From: Planctomycetota bacterium
Lineage (GTDB): Bacteria > Planctomycetota > UBA1135 > GCA-002686595
DNA: 40,688 nt
Direction: 5' to 3'
NCBI GenBank assembly: GCA_022446815.1
Contig: JAKVCD010000036.1
Span: 1 to 40,688 of the forward strand
The first letter of the stretch is position 1; each line of letters opens with the position of its first letter. Made by a program: the position numbers and the translations under genes. This document shows, piece after piece, positions 25,323 to 34,084 of the stretch. The notes under the pieces are model-generated. The model searched no databases. It saw nothing but the letters and a program-made list of their open reading frames with translations, and was not told the origin of the DNA.

Positions 25323-27113
25323 ATGACAAAAGCTGCCATCGCACTCACGGCGCTGCTGCTCTCTTCAGCGACCCCCGAAGACCTCTCCCAGCTCAGCGAG
25401 CGTGATCTCTTAGCTCGCATTATGAAGGAGACGAACCAGACCCCAACAGCCGTCTTTGAGGAGCTAGGCAAGCGAAAGACCAAGGACTCCTTCAACGCGC
25501 TAGAGAAAGGCTATGTGGAACTCACTGGCAACCCAGGCATCCTCAGCGCCTCCAAAGCCTTCGTTCACTTCAAGGGTGTCGCAGGCCTAGAGCGCGCGGC
25601 GATCAAGGTCCTCTACGACGCAGCGCACGACGCGAAGCAGGCGCGCCGCAGGAACGCGACGATCGGCCTTGCCCTCTTCCCGGAGGCCGCCTCTTCAGAC
25701 TTACATCGCCTCGTCGACCGGAGTGATGACCCTGTAGTGCGGGCCAACGCACTCAAAGGCCTGCTCCCAGCGCTGTCTGAGTCAGCCAAGAAGCGAGACC
25801 TAAGGAAGGTCACAGAGAACCTCCGCCTGACAACTACCCTCACTCGAGGCAAAGCCGTCAAAGCCCTCAAGGCCTTCCTCACCAATGGGGGCGCGGGGCT
25901 CTTCAAAGGGACGCTCACAGACAAAGACCTCAGCATCGGCGTCAAGCGCATCATCGCACAGAGCCTCAGCGAATCCGAAGTTGAGGGCGTCAACGAGCAC
26001 CTGCTTGATGCTCTGAAAGCTAGCGAGGAGTCACTGGTTTACGCCGCACTAGTCATGCTCGCCGAACGCGGCTGTGACGACTACGGTAAACACCTGAGCC
26101 GCCTTATGCGCTCGAAGGACAAAGCGATCCGTCAAGAGGCGCTCGTCGCGCAAGCCAAGCTGAGCGGAGGCGACCCCACCTTCCTGGAGAGGCTTCTCGA
26201 CCAAGCTGAAGAGGATGACCCCGTAGCGAGGTCGGCTGCAGCGATCTCCCTTGCGGCGGTCCGCACCCCTGACGCGCTCTCCGCCCTCTACGAGCTCCTC
26301 AACGACCCGGAATACAGCGTCCGCTTCCAAGCCGTAGAGGCCATCCTCGCCGCGCGCCACAAGAGCTCAATCTCCCCGCTCCTCCGACGCCTAGACAAGG
26401 AGAAAGGCGTCATGAGGCCTATCATCTTGAACAACCTCCGGCTGCTGACCGGAGAGGACTTCGGCAACTCCGCGAGGATGTGGCTCAGCTGGTGGAAGGA
26501 TCACCAGGAGAGCTTCCAAATACCCAGCCTGAGAGACGCGGAGGCGGCGGAGGCAGCCCGAGGAGAGCGTAAAGACGGAAACCGGACCAAAGCATCCTTC
26601 TATGGGATGCGCATCATCAGCAACCGACTCTGCTTCGTGATAGACAACTCAGGGTCGATGACGAACAAGACCCCCTCTGGGAAGACCCGCCTCAAGGCGA
26701 TGCAAGACCAGCTCAAGGAGACCCTAGAGAACCTGCAAGACGGGACCCTCCTCAACCTCGCCTTCTTCGCTGCGAGAGTCGAGCTCTGGGCCGACGAGCT
26801 CAAGCTCCTCAACACTCAGTCGCGAGCCGATGCGATCGAGATGATCAGCGAGATAGGGACGAGCGGCGCGACGATGACCTACGAGGGTCTCCTAGCGGGC
26901 CTCTCTGACCCACGAGTCGACACTATATACCTCCTCACAGATGGGACACCCTACGGAGGGTCGCTCCCCAACACTGGAGACATCCTTCGGGAGATCTCAA
27001 GAATCAACAGCGTGAGGCATGTCGTCATACACTGCGTCTCTGTGGGGCAAGACAGCGCGTTCCTGCAGAGCCTCGCTGAACAAAACAACGGCGACTACAC
27101 GAGAGTGGACTGA
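25323..27113 (+). CDS. Exported HEAT-repeat and VWA-domain protein, copy 1
   Basis: I start the gene at the ATG at 25323, which gives a signal-like leader (TKAAIALTALLLSSATPED). The longer frame from 25191 overlaps the ThuA gene. Of 596 residues, about 100-400 form HEAT-like helical repeats (DPVARSAAAISLAAVRTPDA, DPEYSVRFQAVEAILAARH). A Trp-rich linker MWLSWWKDHQESFQIP follows. The VWA domain covers about 434-590: the metal site is D441-N-S443-G-S445, with T517 in GATMTYEG and D540 in YLLTDGTPYGG, so MIDAS looks intact. It probably acts in ligand binding or complex assembly at the cell surface. The downstream paralogue begins 4 nt after the stop. Confidence 0.85.
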   Translation: MTKAAIALTALLLSSATPEDLSQLSERDLLARIMKETNQTPTAVFEELGKRKTKDSFNALEKGYVELTGNPGILSASKAFVHFKGVAGLERAAIKVLYDAAHDAKQARRRNATIGLALFPEAASSDLHRLVDRSDDPVVRANALKGLLPALSESAKKRDLRKVTENLRLTTTLTRGKAVKALKAFLTNGGAGLFKGTLTDKDLSIGVKRIIAQSLSESEVEGVNEHLLDALKASEESLVYAALVMLAERGCDDYGKHLSRLMRSKDKAIRQEALVAQAKLSGGDPTFLERLLDQAEEDDPVARSAAAISLAAVRTPDALSALYELLNDPEYSVRFQAVEAILAARHKSSISPLLRRLDKEKGVMRPIILNNLRLLTGEDFGNSARMWLSWWKDHQESFQIPSLRDAEAAEAARGERKDGNRTKASFYGMRIISNRLCFVIDNSGSMTNKTPSGKTRLKAMQDQLKETLENLQDGTLLNLAFFAARVELWADELKLLNTQSRADAIEMISEIGTSGATMTYEGLLAGLSDPRVDTIYLLTDGTPYGGSLPNTGDILREISRINSVRHVVIHCVSVGQDSAFLQSLAEQNNGDYTRVD

Positions 27114-27117
27114 GATC

Positions 27118-28929
27118 ATGGTGGCACGCGCCGCACTCCTCGCGCTCGCGATCTGCGCTCCGACGCAAGAGCTCCAGAGCTACTCCTCCCTAGACGACTT
27201 GGCCACCCTAAGCGAGGAGCAGCTCGTCAGCAGAGTTCGCGAACAAAAGAACCGCGTTGACCGAGATGTCTTCAAGGAGCTCGGCGCTCGAGGCACGTTG
27301 GCCTCGTTTGAGGCCCTCAAAGACTGTACGCAGATCGTTTCTAGCAAGTGGCCGCTCAGATTCTCATACGAGGCCTTGGGCTCATACAAGGACTCGGAGG
27401 AGCTCTCAGAGGTGGCGATGGAGTTCCTCGAGCGAGCGGCCTGTGGGAGCGAGCCCATGAGGAGCAGCGCCGCCGCCTACGGGCTCTCCCTCTATGGCGA
27501 AGCCGCCGCAGCGAGCCTCCGTAAGGTCGTTAAGTCCTCCAAGGACCCTGAAACGCGCTCGACAGCGCTCGCCCCCCTGCTCGCTGATATGGCAAAGAGC
27601 GGTGACAAGGCCGACTTCAAGACGACCTGTGAAAACCTGGTGCTCACCTATCGCGTCTATCGCCCGCTAGGTGTCGACACCTTTAAGACCTTCTTAAGCG
27701 CTGGCGGCTTAGACCTGTTCAGAAGGAAGCTCTCCGACAAGAAACTCTCTGCCGAAGTCCGCTGCATGATGGTCACAGCCCTCGAAGAGTGCGCTGATGG
27801 TGACACGAACGAAGTGCTAGCAGAGGGCCTCAAAGCGAAGGACCCCCGCGTCCTCTACGAGACCCTGCGAGCGCTATCGAGGAGAGGAGCGACCCTGCAC
27901 CGAGCAGGCGCTCAGAGGCTCACGAAGCACAAGGACGACGCTGTCCGTCACGAGGCCCTCGTCACCTTGGCGCGCCTCTCGACTGAGGACCCCAAGTTTA
28001 TTGAGGCCAGCATCAAGCTCGCGAGAGACAAGGACCCCGTTGAGCGTGGCGCCGCAGCAATCTCATTGGGAGTACTCAGAACGACGGAGGCCCTCGAGGC
28101 GATGCATGGGCTCCTTGAAGACGAGAGCTACACGGTCAGGATTGAAGCCATAATCGGCGCTTCCCTCGCGCGGCACGAGTCATCTATCCCCGCGCTGATT
28201 TCCAGGCTAGACCTCACCAGCGGCGCTGAGCGTGACCGAGTCCATCAGGAGCTCTGCCTCCTCACCGCTGAAGATCACGGCAAGAGCTCGAAGAGGTGGG
28301 CCCAGTGGTGGCGTGACGCAGGAGCGGCCTTCGAGGTCCCGAGCCTCGAAGAGGCTCAAGATGAGCTCGCCGCTCGTCAAGAGAGGCGCGAGGAGAGCGC
28401 AACACAGAGCAGCTTCTACGGCCTCAATATCACAAGCGAGCGCGTCTGCTTTGTCCTAGACCTCTCTGGCTCGATGAACTTCCGCAGCCGAGGTGGCCAG
28501 ACCAGACTCCAGATCCTCAAGGAAGAGATGGACCGCTTCTTGGACGCCTACCCCTCAGGTCACCTCTTCAACATGATCTTCTTCGGTAACGAGGCGGAGC
28601 GCTGGAAAGAGAGCTTGACGGTCATGAGCGACAAGGTCCGTACGGCCGCGAAGCAGCATGTGAGAGGACTCGAGGCGCCTGGGGCCACCGCCGTCTACGA
28701 TGGGCTCTACGCCGCCTTCGAAGATCCGATGGTTGACACCATCTACTTGCTCACAGACGGAGGACCCTCTGGGGGGAAGATCGACGATCGAGACGAGATC
28801 GTCATGGAGGTAAAGCGCTGGAACAGCCTACGACACATTGTCATTCACACCGTCGCCGTCGGCCGTGAGAGCCTGCTCCTGGAGTCCCTCTCTGCAGCCA
28901 CGAACGGAGAGCACATCGTTGTCGAGTGA
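27118..28929 (+). CDS. Exported HEAT-repeat and VWA-domain protein, copy 2
   Basis: The ATG at 27118 gives a signal-like leader (MVARAALLALAICAPTQE); the frame from 27019 would lie inside copy 1. The 603-residue product has the same order as copy 1: HEAT-like repeats (DPVERGAAAISLGVLRTTEA), linker RWAQWWRDAGAAFEVP, and a C-terminal VWA with D448-L-S450-G-S452, GATAVYDG and YLLTDGGPSGG. The last 172 residues of both copies align without gaps, 72 identical by hand count. The metal site is intact in both. A tandem pair with conserved length but divergent sequence suggests a heteromeric pair or specialised ligands. It is the last gene of the ThuA-HEAT-VWA unit. Confidence 0.85.
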   Translation: MVARAALLALAICAPTQELQSYSSLDDLATLSEEQLVSRVREQKNRVDRDVFKELGARGTLASFEALKDCTQIVSSKWPLRFSYEALGSYKDSEELSEVAMEFLERAACGSEPMRSSAAAYGLSLYGEAAAASLRKVVKSSKDPETRSTALAPLLADMAKSGDKADFKTTCENLVLTYRVYRPLGVDTFKTFLSAGGLDLFRRKLSDKKLSAEVRCMMVTALEECADGDTNEVLAEGLKAKDPRVLYETLRALSRRGATLHRAGAQRLTKHKDDAVRHEALVTLARLSTEDPKFIEASIKLARDKDPVERGAAAISLGVLRTTEALEAMHGLLEDESYTVRIEAIIGASLARHESSIPALISRLDLTSGAERDRVHQELCLLTAEDHGKSSKRWAQWWRDAGAAFEVPSLEEAQDELAARQERREESATQSSFYGLNITSERVCFVLDLSGSMNFRSRGGQTRLQILKEEMDRFLDAYPSGHLFNMIFFGNEAERWKESLTVMSDKVRTAAKQHVRGLEAPGATAVYDGLYAAFEDPMVDTIYLLTDGGPSGGKIDDRDEIVMEVKRWNSLRHIVIHTVAVGRESLLLESLSAATNGEHIVVE

Positions 28930-29093
28930 GGCGTGCTAGCGCCCGAAGGCTAATCACAACGGCTGAGGGCTGCCCTCTTCGCCACACCACAAAGAACTTC
29001 ACCTAGGTGAGAAGATTCGACCAGCCGCCCCGACAGGTCCATTTCGATAGACACAATAAGGCAGGCTTAGCCTCCGAGGGGTAGACTCGCTGC

Positions 29094-30896
29094 ATGAGCC
29101 TGAAGGCCGCCCGCCCGCTCTCTGCTTCGCTGCTCCTCGCTCTCCTCTTTGCATGCAGCACAGACCAGGAGCCATCCAGTGGCTCCACCGAAGGAGCAAC
29201 TGAGATCTCCTCAATCCGCATAGAGAGCGGCGCTGCTCAGACGGAAAAAGGTTTAGACGCAGGCGCAGAGGGGTGGAACACCGAGGTCATCGGGGACCTC
29301 GCAAAGTCCCACATAAAAGAGCTCCTCCTCCGCAGCCGCGGAGGCACCGCCACAAACCTCGAGGATCTAACGAGCTCAGAGATAGAAGTTGGGCCCCTCC
29401 GCCCTGCCGAGCTAATCCTCGTGCGAAGGGGCGATGACTTCACTGTGTCACGCGGAGTCATTGTGGAGGCGCCAGAGCAAGGCCGAGCGGCGCTCGCGCG
29501 TCGACTGAGCGAGCTCATGGCGCCCTTCAAGGGAGAGCCTGAGCTCCACATCAAAGCCTGGAAGGTCACTCAGTCCGACGAGGGCTCATGGGTGACGCTC
29601 TTCTATCAAGCCGTCGGCGAGGCGCTGGACGATGGGCGGCCCTACCAACAAGACGCCACCTGGGAGTGCCTGATGCATCCTACGGAGCAGAGGATCCTAG
29701 CGCTCACGGTGAGAGAGCATGAGGAGGTCTTCGGCCCGGTGGGACTCAAGGCCTTGTTCACGGACGTCACCGCTGCTGCGATGGAGCAAGAAGGCGCCCT
29801 AGTCACGCAGCTCTCCTCGTCTCTGAGTGACCTTGCAGGCAGGACAGACATAACCGTCGGGGCCCAAGTGGCCGAGTATGAGGGCGTCAGCGTTGGAGAT
29901 CTAAACGGGGACGGACGGGAGGACGTGTACCTGACCCAGACACGCGGTGTCCCCAATCGCCTGCTGCTTCAGAGACCAAACGGGAAGGTCCATGACGCAT
30001 CTGCTGAGGCCGGCCTAGACCTCATGGATCGGTCACACGCGTCACTCATCCTGGACCTAGACGCCGACGGGGATCAGGACCTGATCGTCGGAGCCCTCGG
30101 GATCATGGTCTTTGAGAACGAGGGGAACTTCGCGGATGCAGAGACGGGCGTCAGCATCCCTAAGTTCACGCTGAAGAGGAGCTATGACATCTCAGACAGC
30201 TACTCAATCTCGGCCGCAGACGTCGACCGCGACGGAGACCTTGACTTCTACGTGTGCCGGTACAGGGCCGCTCACAAGACCTTCCCCACCCCTTACCACG
30301 ACGCGAAGAACGGGCTGGCAAACGTCTACCTCCGAAACGACGGCGACTGGGACTTCGTCGACGCGACCGCGGAGTCGGGCTTCCAGCACAACAACAACCG
30401 CTACAGCTTCGCCTCTTCCTGGACAGACTTTGACGGAGACGGTGACCAGGACCTCTACGTGGCGAACGACTTCGGGCGCAACAACCTCTACCGCAACGAC
30501 GCCGGCCTCTTCACAGACGTCGCCGCAGAGCTGGGGGTAGAGGACATCTCCGCCGGCATGTCAGCGGACTGGGGAGACCCGGACTCCGACGGAGACTACG
30601 ACGTGTACGTCGGGAACATGTTCTCTGCCGCTGGAAACAGGATCGCATACCAGAGGGAGTTCCAAGTCGAAGCCACGCTCGAAGACCGGGACGCCTACCA
30701 GCGTCACGCCAGGGGGAACTCCCTCTTTCTCAATCGAGGCGAAGAGGGATTCGCCGACGTGAGCGTCCAATCAGGAGTGACCATGGGGAGGTGGTCGTGG
30801 TGCTCCCGCTTCGTAGACATCAACAACGACTGCCGCGAGGACATCATCGTCACGAACGGCTACATCACGAGCCCTGGCGCCTCTCACGACTTGTGA
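29094..30896 (+). CDS. CRTAC1-type FG-GAP lipoprotein, upstream part of a TGA-interrupted gene
   Basis: The 600 residues begin with a lipoprotein signal (LLLALLFAC, Cys21). Residues 55-245 form an uncharacterised N-terminal domain. From about 260 to the end are FG-GAP/VCBS calcium-binding blades: VGDLNGDGREDVYL, LDLDADGDQDLIVG, ADVDRDGDLDFYV, TDFDGDGDQDLYVANDFG, GDPDSDGDYDVYVG and VDINNDCREDIIVTNGY. The frame stops at TGA (30894-30896) in the middle of the blade region, before the expected UnbV domain. The same frame then continues open for 678 codons. The truncated product would lack a complete propeller. Read together with the 30897-32933 part, it is one protein of the CRTAC1 family. Confidence 0.8.
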   Translation: MSLKAARPLSASLLLALLFACSTDQEPSSGSTEGATEISSIRIESGAAQTEKGLDAGAEGWNTEVIGDLAKSHIKELLLRSRGGTATNLEDLTSSEIEVGPLRPAELILVRRGDDFTVSRGVIVEAPEQGRAALARRLSELMAPFKGEPELHIKAWKVTQSDEGSWVTLFYQAVGEALDDGRPYQQDATWECLMHPTEQRILALTVREHEEVFGPVGLKALFTDVTAAAMEQEGALVTQLSSSLSDLAGRTDITVGAQVAEYEGVSVGDLNGDGREDVYLTQTRGVPNRLLLQRPNGKVHDASAEAGLDLMDRSHASLILDLDADGDQDLIVGALGIMVFENEGNFADAETGVSIPKFTLKRSYDISDSYSISAADVDRDGDLDFYVCRYRAAHKTFPTPYHDAKNGLANVYLRNDGDWDFVDATAESGFQHNNNRYSFASSWTDFDGDGDQDLYVANDFGRNNLYRNDAGLFTDVAAELGVEDISAGMSADWGDPDSDGDYDVYVGNMFSAAGNRIAYQREFQVEATLEDRDAYQRHARGNSLFLNRGEEGFADVSVQSGVTMGRWSWCSRFVDINNDCREDIIVTNGYITSPGASHDL

Positions 30897-30925
30897 AGCT
30901 TCTTTTGGCGCCACGTGGTGGCGTC
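30894..30925 (+). other. In-frame TGA followed by a SECIS-like hairpin
   Basis: The TGA at 30894-30896 interrupts a frame that is open from 29094 to 32933. Ten bases later a stem pairs GGCGCCAC (30907-30914) with GTGGCGTC (30918-30925): 8 pairs, one of them G-U, around a GTG loop. The loop begins 18 nt after the TGA and has G first. Bacterial SECIS elements are known to need a short stem with a G among the first loop bases about 16-37 nt after UGA, so geometry fits. The stem also encodes conserved-looking protein, so it may be chance in GC-rich DNA. Nonsense mutation is the main alternative. Confidence 0.4.
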
Positions 30926-32933
30926 CTCCCCATCGAACGATGAACCCACTGACGAGTACGAGGCCGGCTGGCGCTTGCTTCAAGACCACATCACCAGCGG
31001 GCAGTCATGGAGCGGCATGGAGCGCCACTGCGTCTTCCTCAATGTAGGCGACGCGAAGTTCGCAGAGGCCTCTGGTGTCAGCGGACTCGACTTCTATGAC
31101 GACGGACGAGGCATGGCCATAGTGGACTGGGATCACGACGGTGACTTGGACGTGTGGATCTCGAACCGCACAGGCCCGCGCGCCCGGCTTTTGAGGAATG
31201 ACAGCTCCTCGCAAAACAGCTACATCTCCTTCCGGCTCAAGACGGCGACCGCCAACCCGGACGCGATCGGCGCGGAGGTAGAGCTCTTCTTCCTAGGGCA
31301 GAACGACGAGCGACACGTCAGGACGCTCCGCGCAGGGAGCGGCTTCATCAGCCAGTCCAGCAAGTGGGTGCACTTCGGAGTGCCTAGCGGCGAGGTCGTC
31401 TCCCACGTGAGGGTGCGGTGGCCATCTGGGCGCGAGACGGAGCACAGAGACATCGCTGCTGGGGCGCGCTGGGTCCTGCGCCAGAGCGTGGACACTTCAG
31501 AGCGCTGGAGGCCAGAGCGGCTGAAGCAGAGCGCGGGGGCGCACGGCGAAGGCGCTGAGGGCCTGAGCTCTGCATCGCCCCCACCACTAGAGCCCGGCGG
31601 AATCCAGCCAGCCCCCCCTACGAGCAGTGCCCGGCTCCCCATCATCCAGCCGCTTCCGCTCCTCGGCCTCACCATCGAGGACATCGACGGCGTTCGGACC
31701 CCCCTCCAGAGGGCGCCCGGGGCGCCTGTCCTCCTGACCCTCTGGGCCGACTGGTGCGTCAACTGCAAGAGAGAGCTCTCCCTGCTTCAAGAGCAACGCG
31801 CCGCCATAGAACGAGCGGGCCTGCGTGTGATCGCCGTCTCTGTTGATGAGCCTGGCGATCGCGCAGCGAGCGAGGCCTCCCTCGACAAGCTGGGATGGGA
31901 GTTCGAGCGCGCCTTCGCCCACGACGAGCTCCTTGAGCTGTTGGCGATCGCCCAGAGAGTCCTCATGGAGCGGCCACAGGCAGGAGTCATCCCCACCAGC
32001 TATCTGATCGACGGCGAAGGCAAGCTCCAGGTCATCTACCGTGGGACCGTCGAAGCCGAGCAAGTCTTACAAGACCTCAGCGCTTCCGCCCTCACACCCC
32101 CCGAGCGACGGGACTTGTTCGCTGAGTTCGAGGGCTGGTGGTCCACAGAGAAGATCCCAACTCGATACACGATGCTCGCCATTCAACTGAGAAACAGGGG
32201 CTACGCCGAGCTCGCGTCGCAGTACCTGCAGCGGATCACCCTCCGGGGCGATATGGAGGATGCGCCGGACTACGCGATCAACCGCATCATCGGATCTGAG
32301 ATCAACACAGGCATCCAGCTCATGGAGGCTGGCAACACAGCCGCCGCAGAGGCGTCCTTCAAGCGCGCGCTCGCCCTCAACCCCAAGAACCCAATCGCCA
32401 ACAGGTTCGCAGGCGTCTGCCTGCACCGCCTCGGGCGCCCCGCAGAGGCTCGCCCCTTGCTAGAGCTCGCGTCAGAGGAAGACCCTGGGAACGCAGAGCT
32501 CTTCAACGACCTCGGGCTGACCCTGATCGCGCTCGATGAGCGCGAGGAGGCCGCCGCAGCCTTCCTACGGGCGATCGAAATAGCCCCTGAGCTCGCGAAG
32601 CCTCGCTTCAACCTAGGGGTGAACTACGCCCAAGAGGGGCGCTTCGACGAGGCCGCTGCGGTCATTGAGCGCGCGACAGAGCTGAGAGAAGAGTACCCCC
32701 AAGCCTGGGGAGCTCTGGGTCGGGTCTACTCCCTCCAAGGGAGGTACACAGACTCAGCTTTGGCCCTCGAGAGGGCCCTCGAGCTCCGAGAAGGACCTCC
32801 AGACCTCATGCATCTATACGGGCAAACCTTGATCGAACTCGAACGCAGAGAGGAGGCGAGGGCCCTCCTCCCCAAGCTGAGAGGCCTAGAACCTGCGCGA
32901 GCAGCAGCGCTCGAGCGAGCCCTGAACAATTAG
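30897..32933 (+). CDS. Downstream part: FG-GAP end, ASPIC/UnbV, thioredoxin-like and TPR domains
   Basis: This part is in frame with 29094-30896 and begins directly after its TGA with SFFWRHVVASSP. The only independent start seen is GTG at 30915, inside that conserved segment and without a ribosome-binding site. Counting from that GTG: a last FG-GAP blade (DWDHDGDLDVWISNR, 71-85), an ASPIC/UnbV domain (about 105-190, HFGVPSGE..VRVRWPSGRE), a Pro-rich linker, a TlpA-like thioredoxin fold (245-390) with the active-site pair Cys281-x-x-Cys284 in LWADWCVNCKRE, and TPR repeats (about 455-660). UnbV, thioredoxin and TPR in one chain suggest a surface protein with redox or heme-handling role. Its stop overlaps the kinase stop by 4 nt (TTAG). 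Confidence 0.78.
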   Translation, partial: SFFWRHVVASSPSNDEPTDEYEAGWRLLQDHITSGQSWSGMERHCVFLNVGDAKFAEASGVSGLDFYDDGRGMAIVDWDHDGDLDVWISNRTGPRARLLRNDSSSQNSYISFRLKTATANPDAIGAEVELFFLGQNDERHVRTLRAGSGFISQSSKWVHFGVPSGEVVSHVRVRWPSGRETEHRDIAAGARWVLRQSVDTSERWRPERLKQSAGAHGEGAEGLSSASPPPLEPGGIQPAPPTSSARLPIIQPLPLLGLTIEDIDGVRTPLQRAPGAPVLLTLWADWCVNCKRELSLLQEQRAAIERAGLRVIAVSVDEPGDRAASEASLDKLGWEFERAFAHDELLELLAIAQRVLMERPQAGVIPTSYLIDGEGKLQVIYRGTVEAEQVLQDLSASALTPPERRDLFAEFEGWWSTEKIPTRYTMLAIQLRNRGYAELASQYLQRITLRGDMEDAPDYAINRIIGSEINTGIQLMEAGNTAAAEASFKRALALNPKNPIANRFAGVCLHRLGRPAEARPLLELASEEDPGNAELFNDLGLTLIALDEREEAAAAFLRAIEIAPELAKPRFNLGVNYAQEGRFDEAAAVIERATELREEYPQAWGALGRVYSLQGRYTDSALALERALELREGPPDLMHLYGQTLIELERREEARALLPKLRGLEPARAAALERALNN

Positions 32934-34084
32934 CCGAGCTGCAGCGCCTGCCCGGCCCCATCCAAGGGGTGCGCCGGGTCTGCGGGGAGCTCGACCTGAA
33001 AGGTGGTCCCCTCGCCTAGCTGCGATGAGACGCCGATCCGACCCCCCATGCGCCCGACGAGGTTCCGGACGATCGCGAGGCCAAGACCGCTTCCCCCGCT
33101 CGCCCTGCTCCTGGCAGGATCACCTCGGAAGAAGCGCTCGAAGATCCTCGACAAGATCTCGGGCGACATGCCCGAGCCTGTGTCAGAGACCTCAATGACA
33201 GGCCCAGGCGCGCCATCACGCCTCAAGACTCGAACGGTCACGCTGCCCTCGTCCGTATACCAGATCGCGTTCTCAACCAAGTTCCCGACGACGGTCGCCA
33301 ACATGACGGGGTCTGTGATCACTTCCTCTTGGTAGAGAAGCTCAAGAGTGAGCTTCAAACCTTTCGCCTCAGCGTTCTCTTCATTCGAAGTAAGCACCGA
33401 CGAGCAGATGTCCCCGATCTGGACAGAGCTCGCGGCAGGTGCGACCCCCTCATCCTGGGCGCGGGCCAGCCCGATCAGATCTCGAGTCAGGACGCTCAGC
33501 GAGGAGACCTTGCGCCTGCAGCGCCTGATCAGATCCTCCGCATACTCTCCCTCTGCGTCCTCGAGGAGGTCTAGCATCCCGACCAAGGCAGCGATCGGTG
33601 TCTGGAGCTCATGGCTCGCGTTGGCGACGAAGTCCCGCCGTCGCGCGTCGACGCTCGCGATCTCTGAGAGGTCCTCGATGACGATGAAACGCCGGGAGCG
33701 ACCAGCAGGACCAACGGTCACAGCGAAGGTCTGCCCCTGCTCGCCACGTCGAACCTCCACCGGCAAGAGCGCAGCCCCGCCAGCAGCCGCAGAGACTGCC
33801 GCGTCCAGCTCACTTCCACCCACGAGAGCGAGCGGCGCAGGCATCTCACCTCCCTCCGCGGCGCTCCATTGCAAGAGGCGCATAGCCGCTGAGTTCATGG
33901 AGCGGACCTGACGCTCTTCATCAACGAGGATGACACCCTCCGCTAGGTGCTCAAAGGCTCTAACCAGCCGCGCCGTCTCCCCCGTGGGCGAACCCTCCGG
34001 GCTCAGATCGCCGACGCTCATCCCCCTAAGGAGCCAACCCAAGAGGCCCCCAGCGGCAGCGCCGACAAAGACCCAAACGATCAT
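32930..34084 (-). CDS. Sensor histidine kinase (PhoR-like, one TM helix, PAS domain)
   Basis: The 384-residue protein has a single N-terminal membrane helix (1-20) and no sizeable periplasmic domain. A PAS region spans about 38-140. The H box is FVANASHELQTPIAAL with phospho-acceptor His158. The N box is NLVENAIWYT with Asn272, and DTGSGM at 301-306 and GSGLGLAIVR at 331-340 complete the ATP site. Lacking an exported sensor domain, it probably senses an internal or membrane-associated signal, as PhoR does through other proteins. It overlaps the response regulator gene by 4 nt. No phosphate transport genes lie nearby, so the Pho assignment is only by likeness. Confidence 0.9.
   Translation of the reverse strand: MIVWVFVGAAAGGLLGWLLRGMSVGDLSPEGSPTGETARLVRAFEHLAEGVILVDEERQVRSMNSAAMRLLQWSAAEGGEMPAPLALVGGSELDAAVSAAAGGAALLPVEVRRGEQGQTFAVTVGPAGRSRRFIVIEDLSEIASVDARRRDFVANASHELQTPIAALVGMLDLLEDAEGEYAEDLIRRCRRKVSSLSVLTRDLIGLARAQDEGVAPAASSVQIGDICSSVLTSNEENAEAKGLKLTLELLYQEEVITDPVMLATVVGNLVENAIWYTDEGSVTVRVLRRDGAPGPVIEVSDTGSGMSPEILSRIFERFFRGDPARSRASGGSGLGLAIVRNLVGRMGGRIGVSSQLGEGTTFQVELPADPAHPLDGAGQALQLG

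Noticed and set aside
28930..29093. Intrinsic terminator between the second HEAT-VWA gene and the CRTAC1 gene
   Set aside because: GAGGG/CCCTC and AGGCT/AGCCT can form short stems, but neither is stable enough or followed by a T run.
30184..30540. 118-residue Thr-rich plus-strand frame
   Set aside because: It is a shadow of the Asp/Gly-rich FG-GAP repeats in the true frame.
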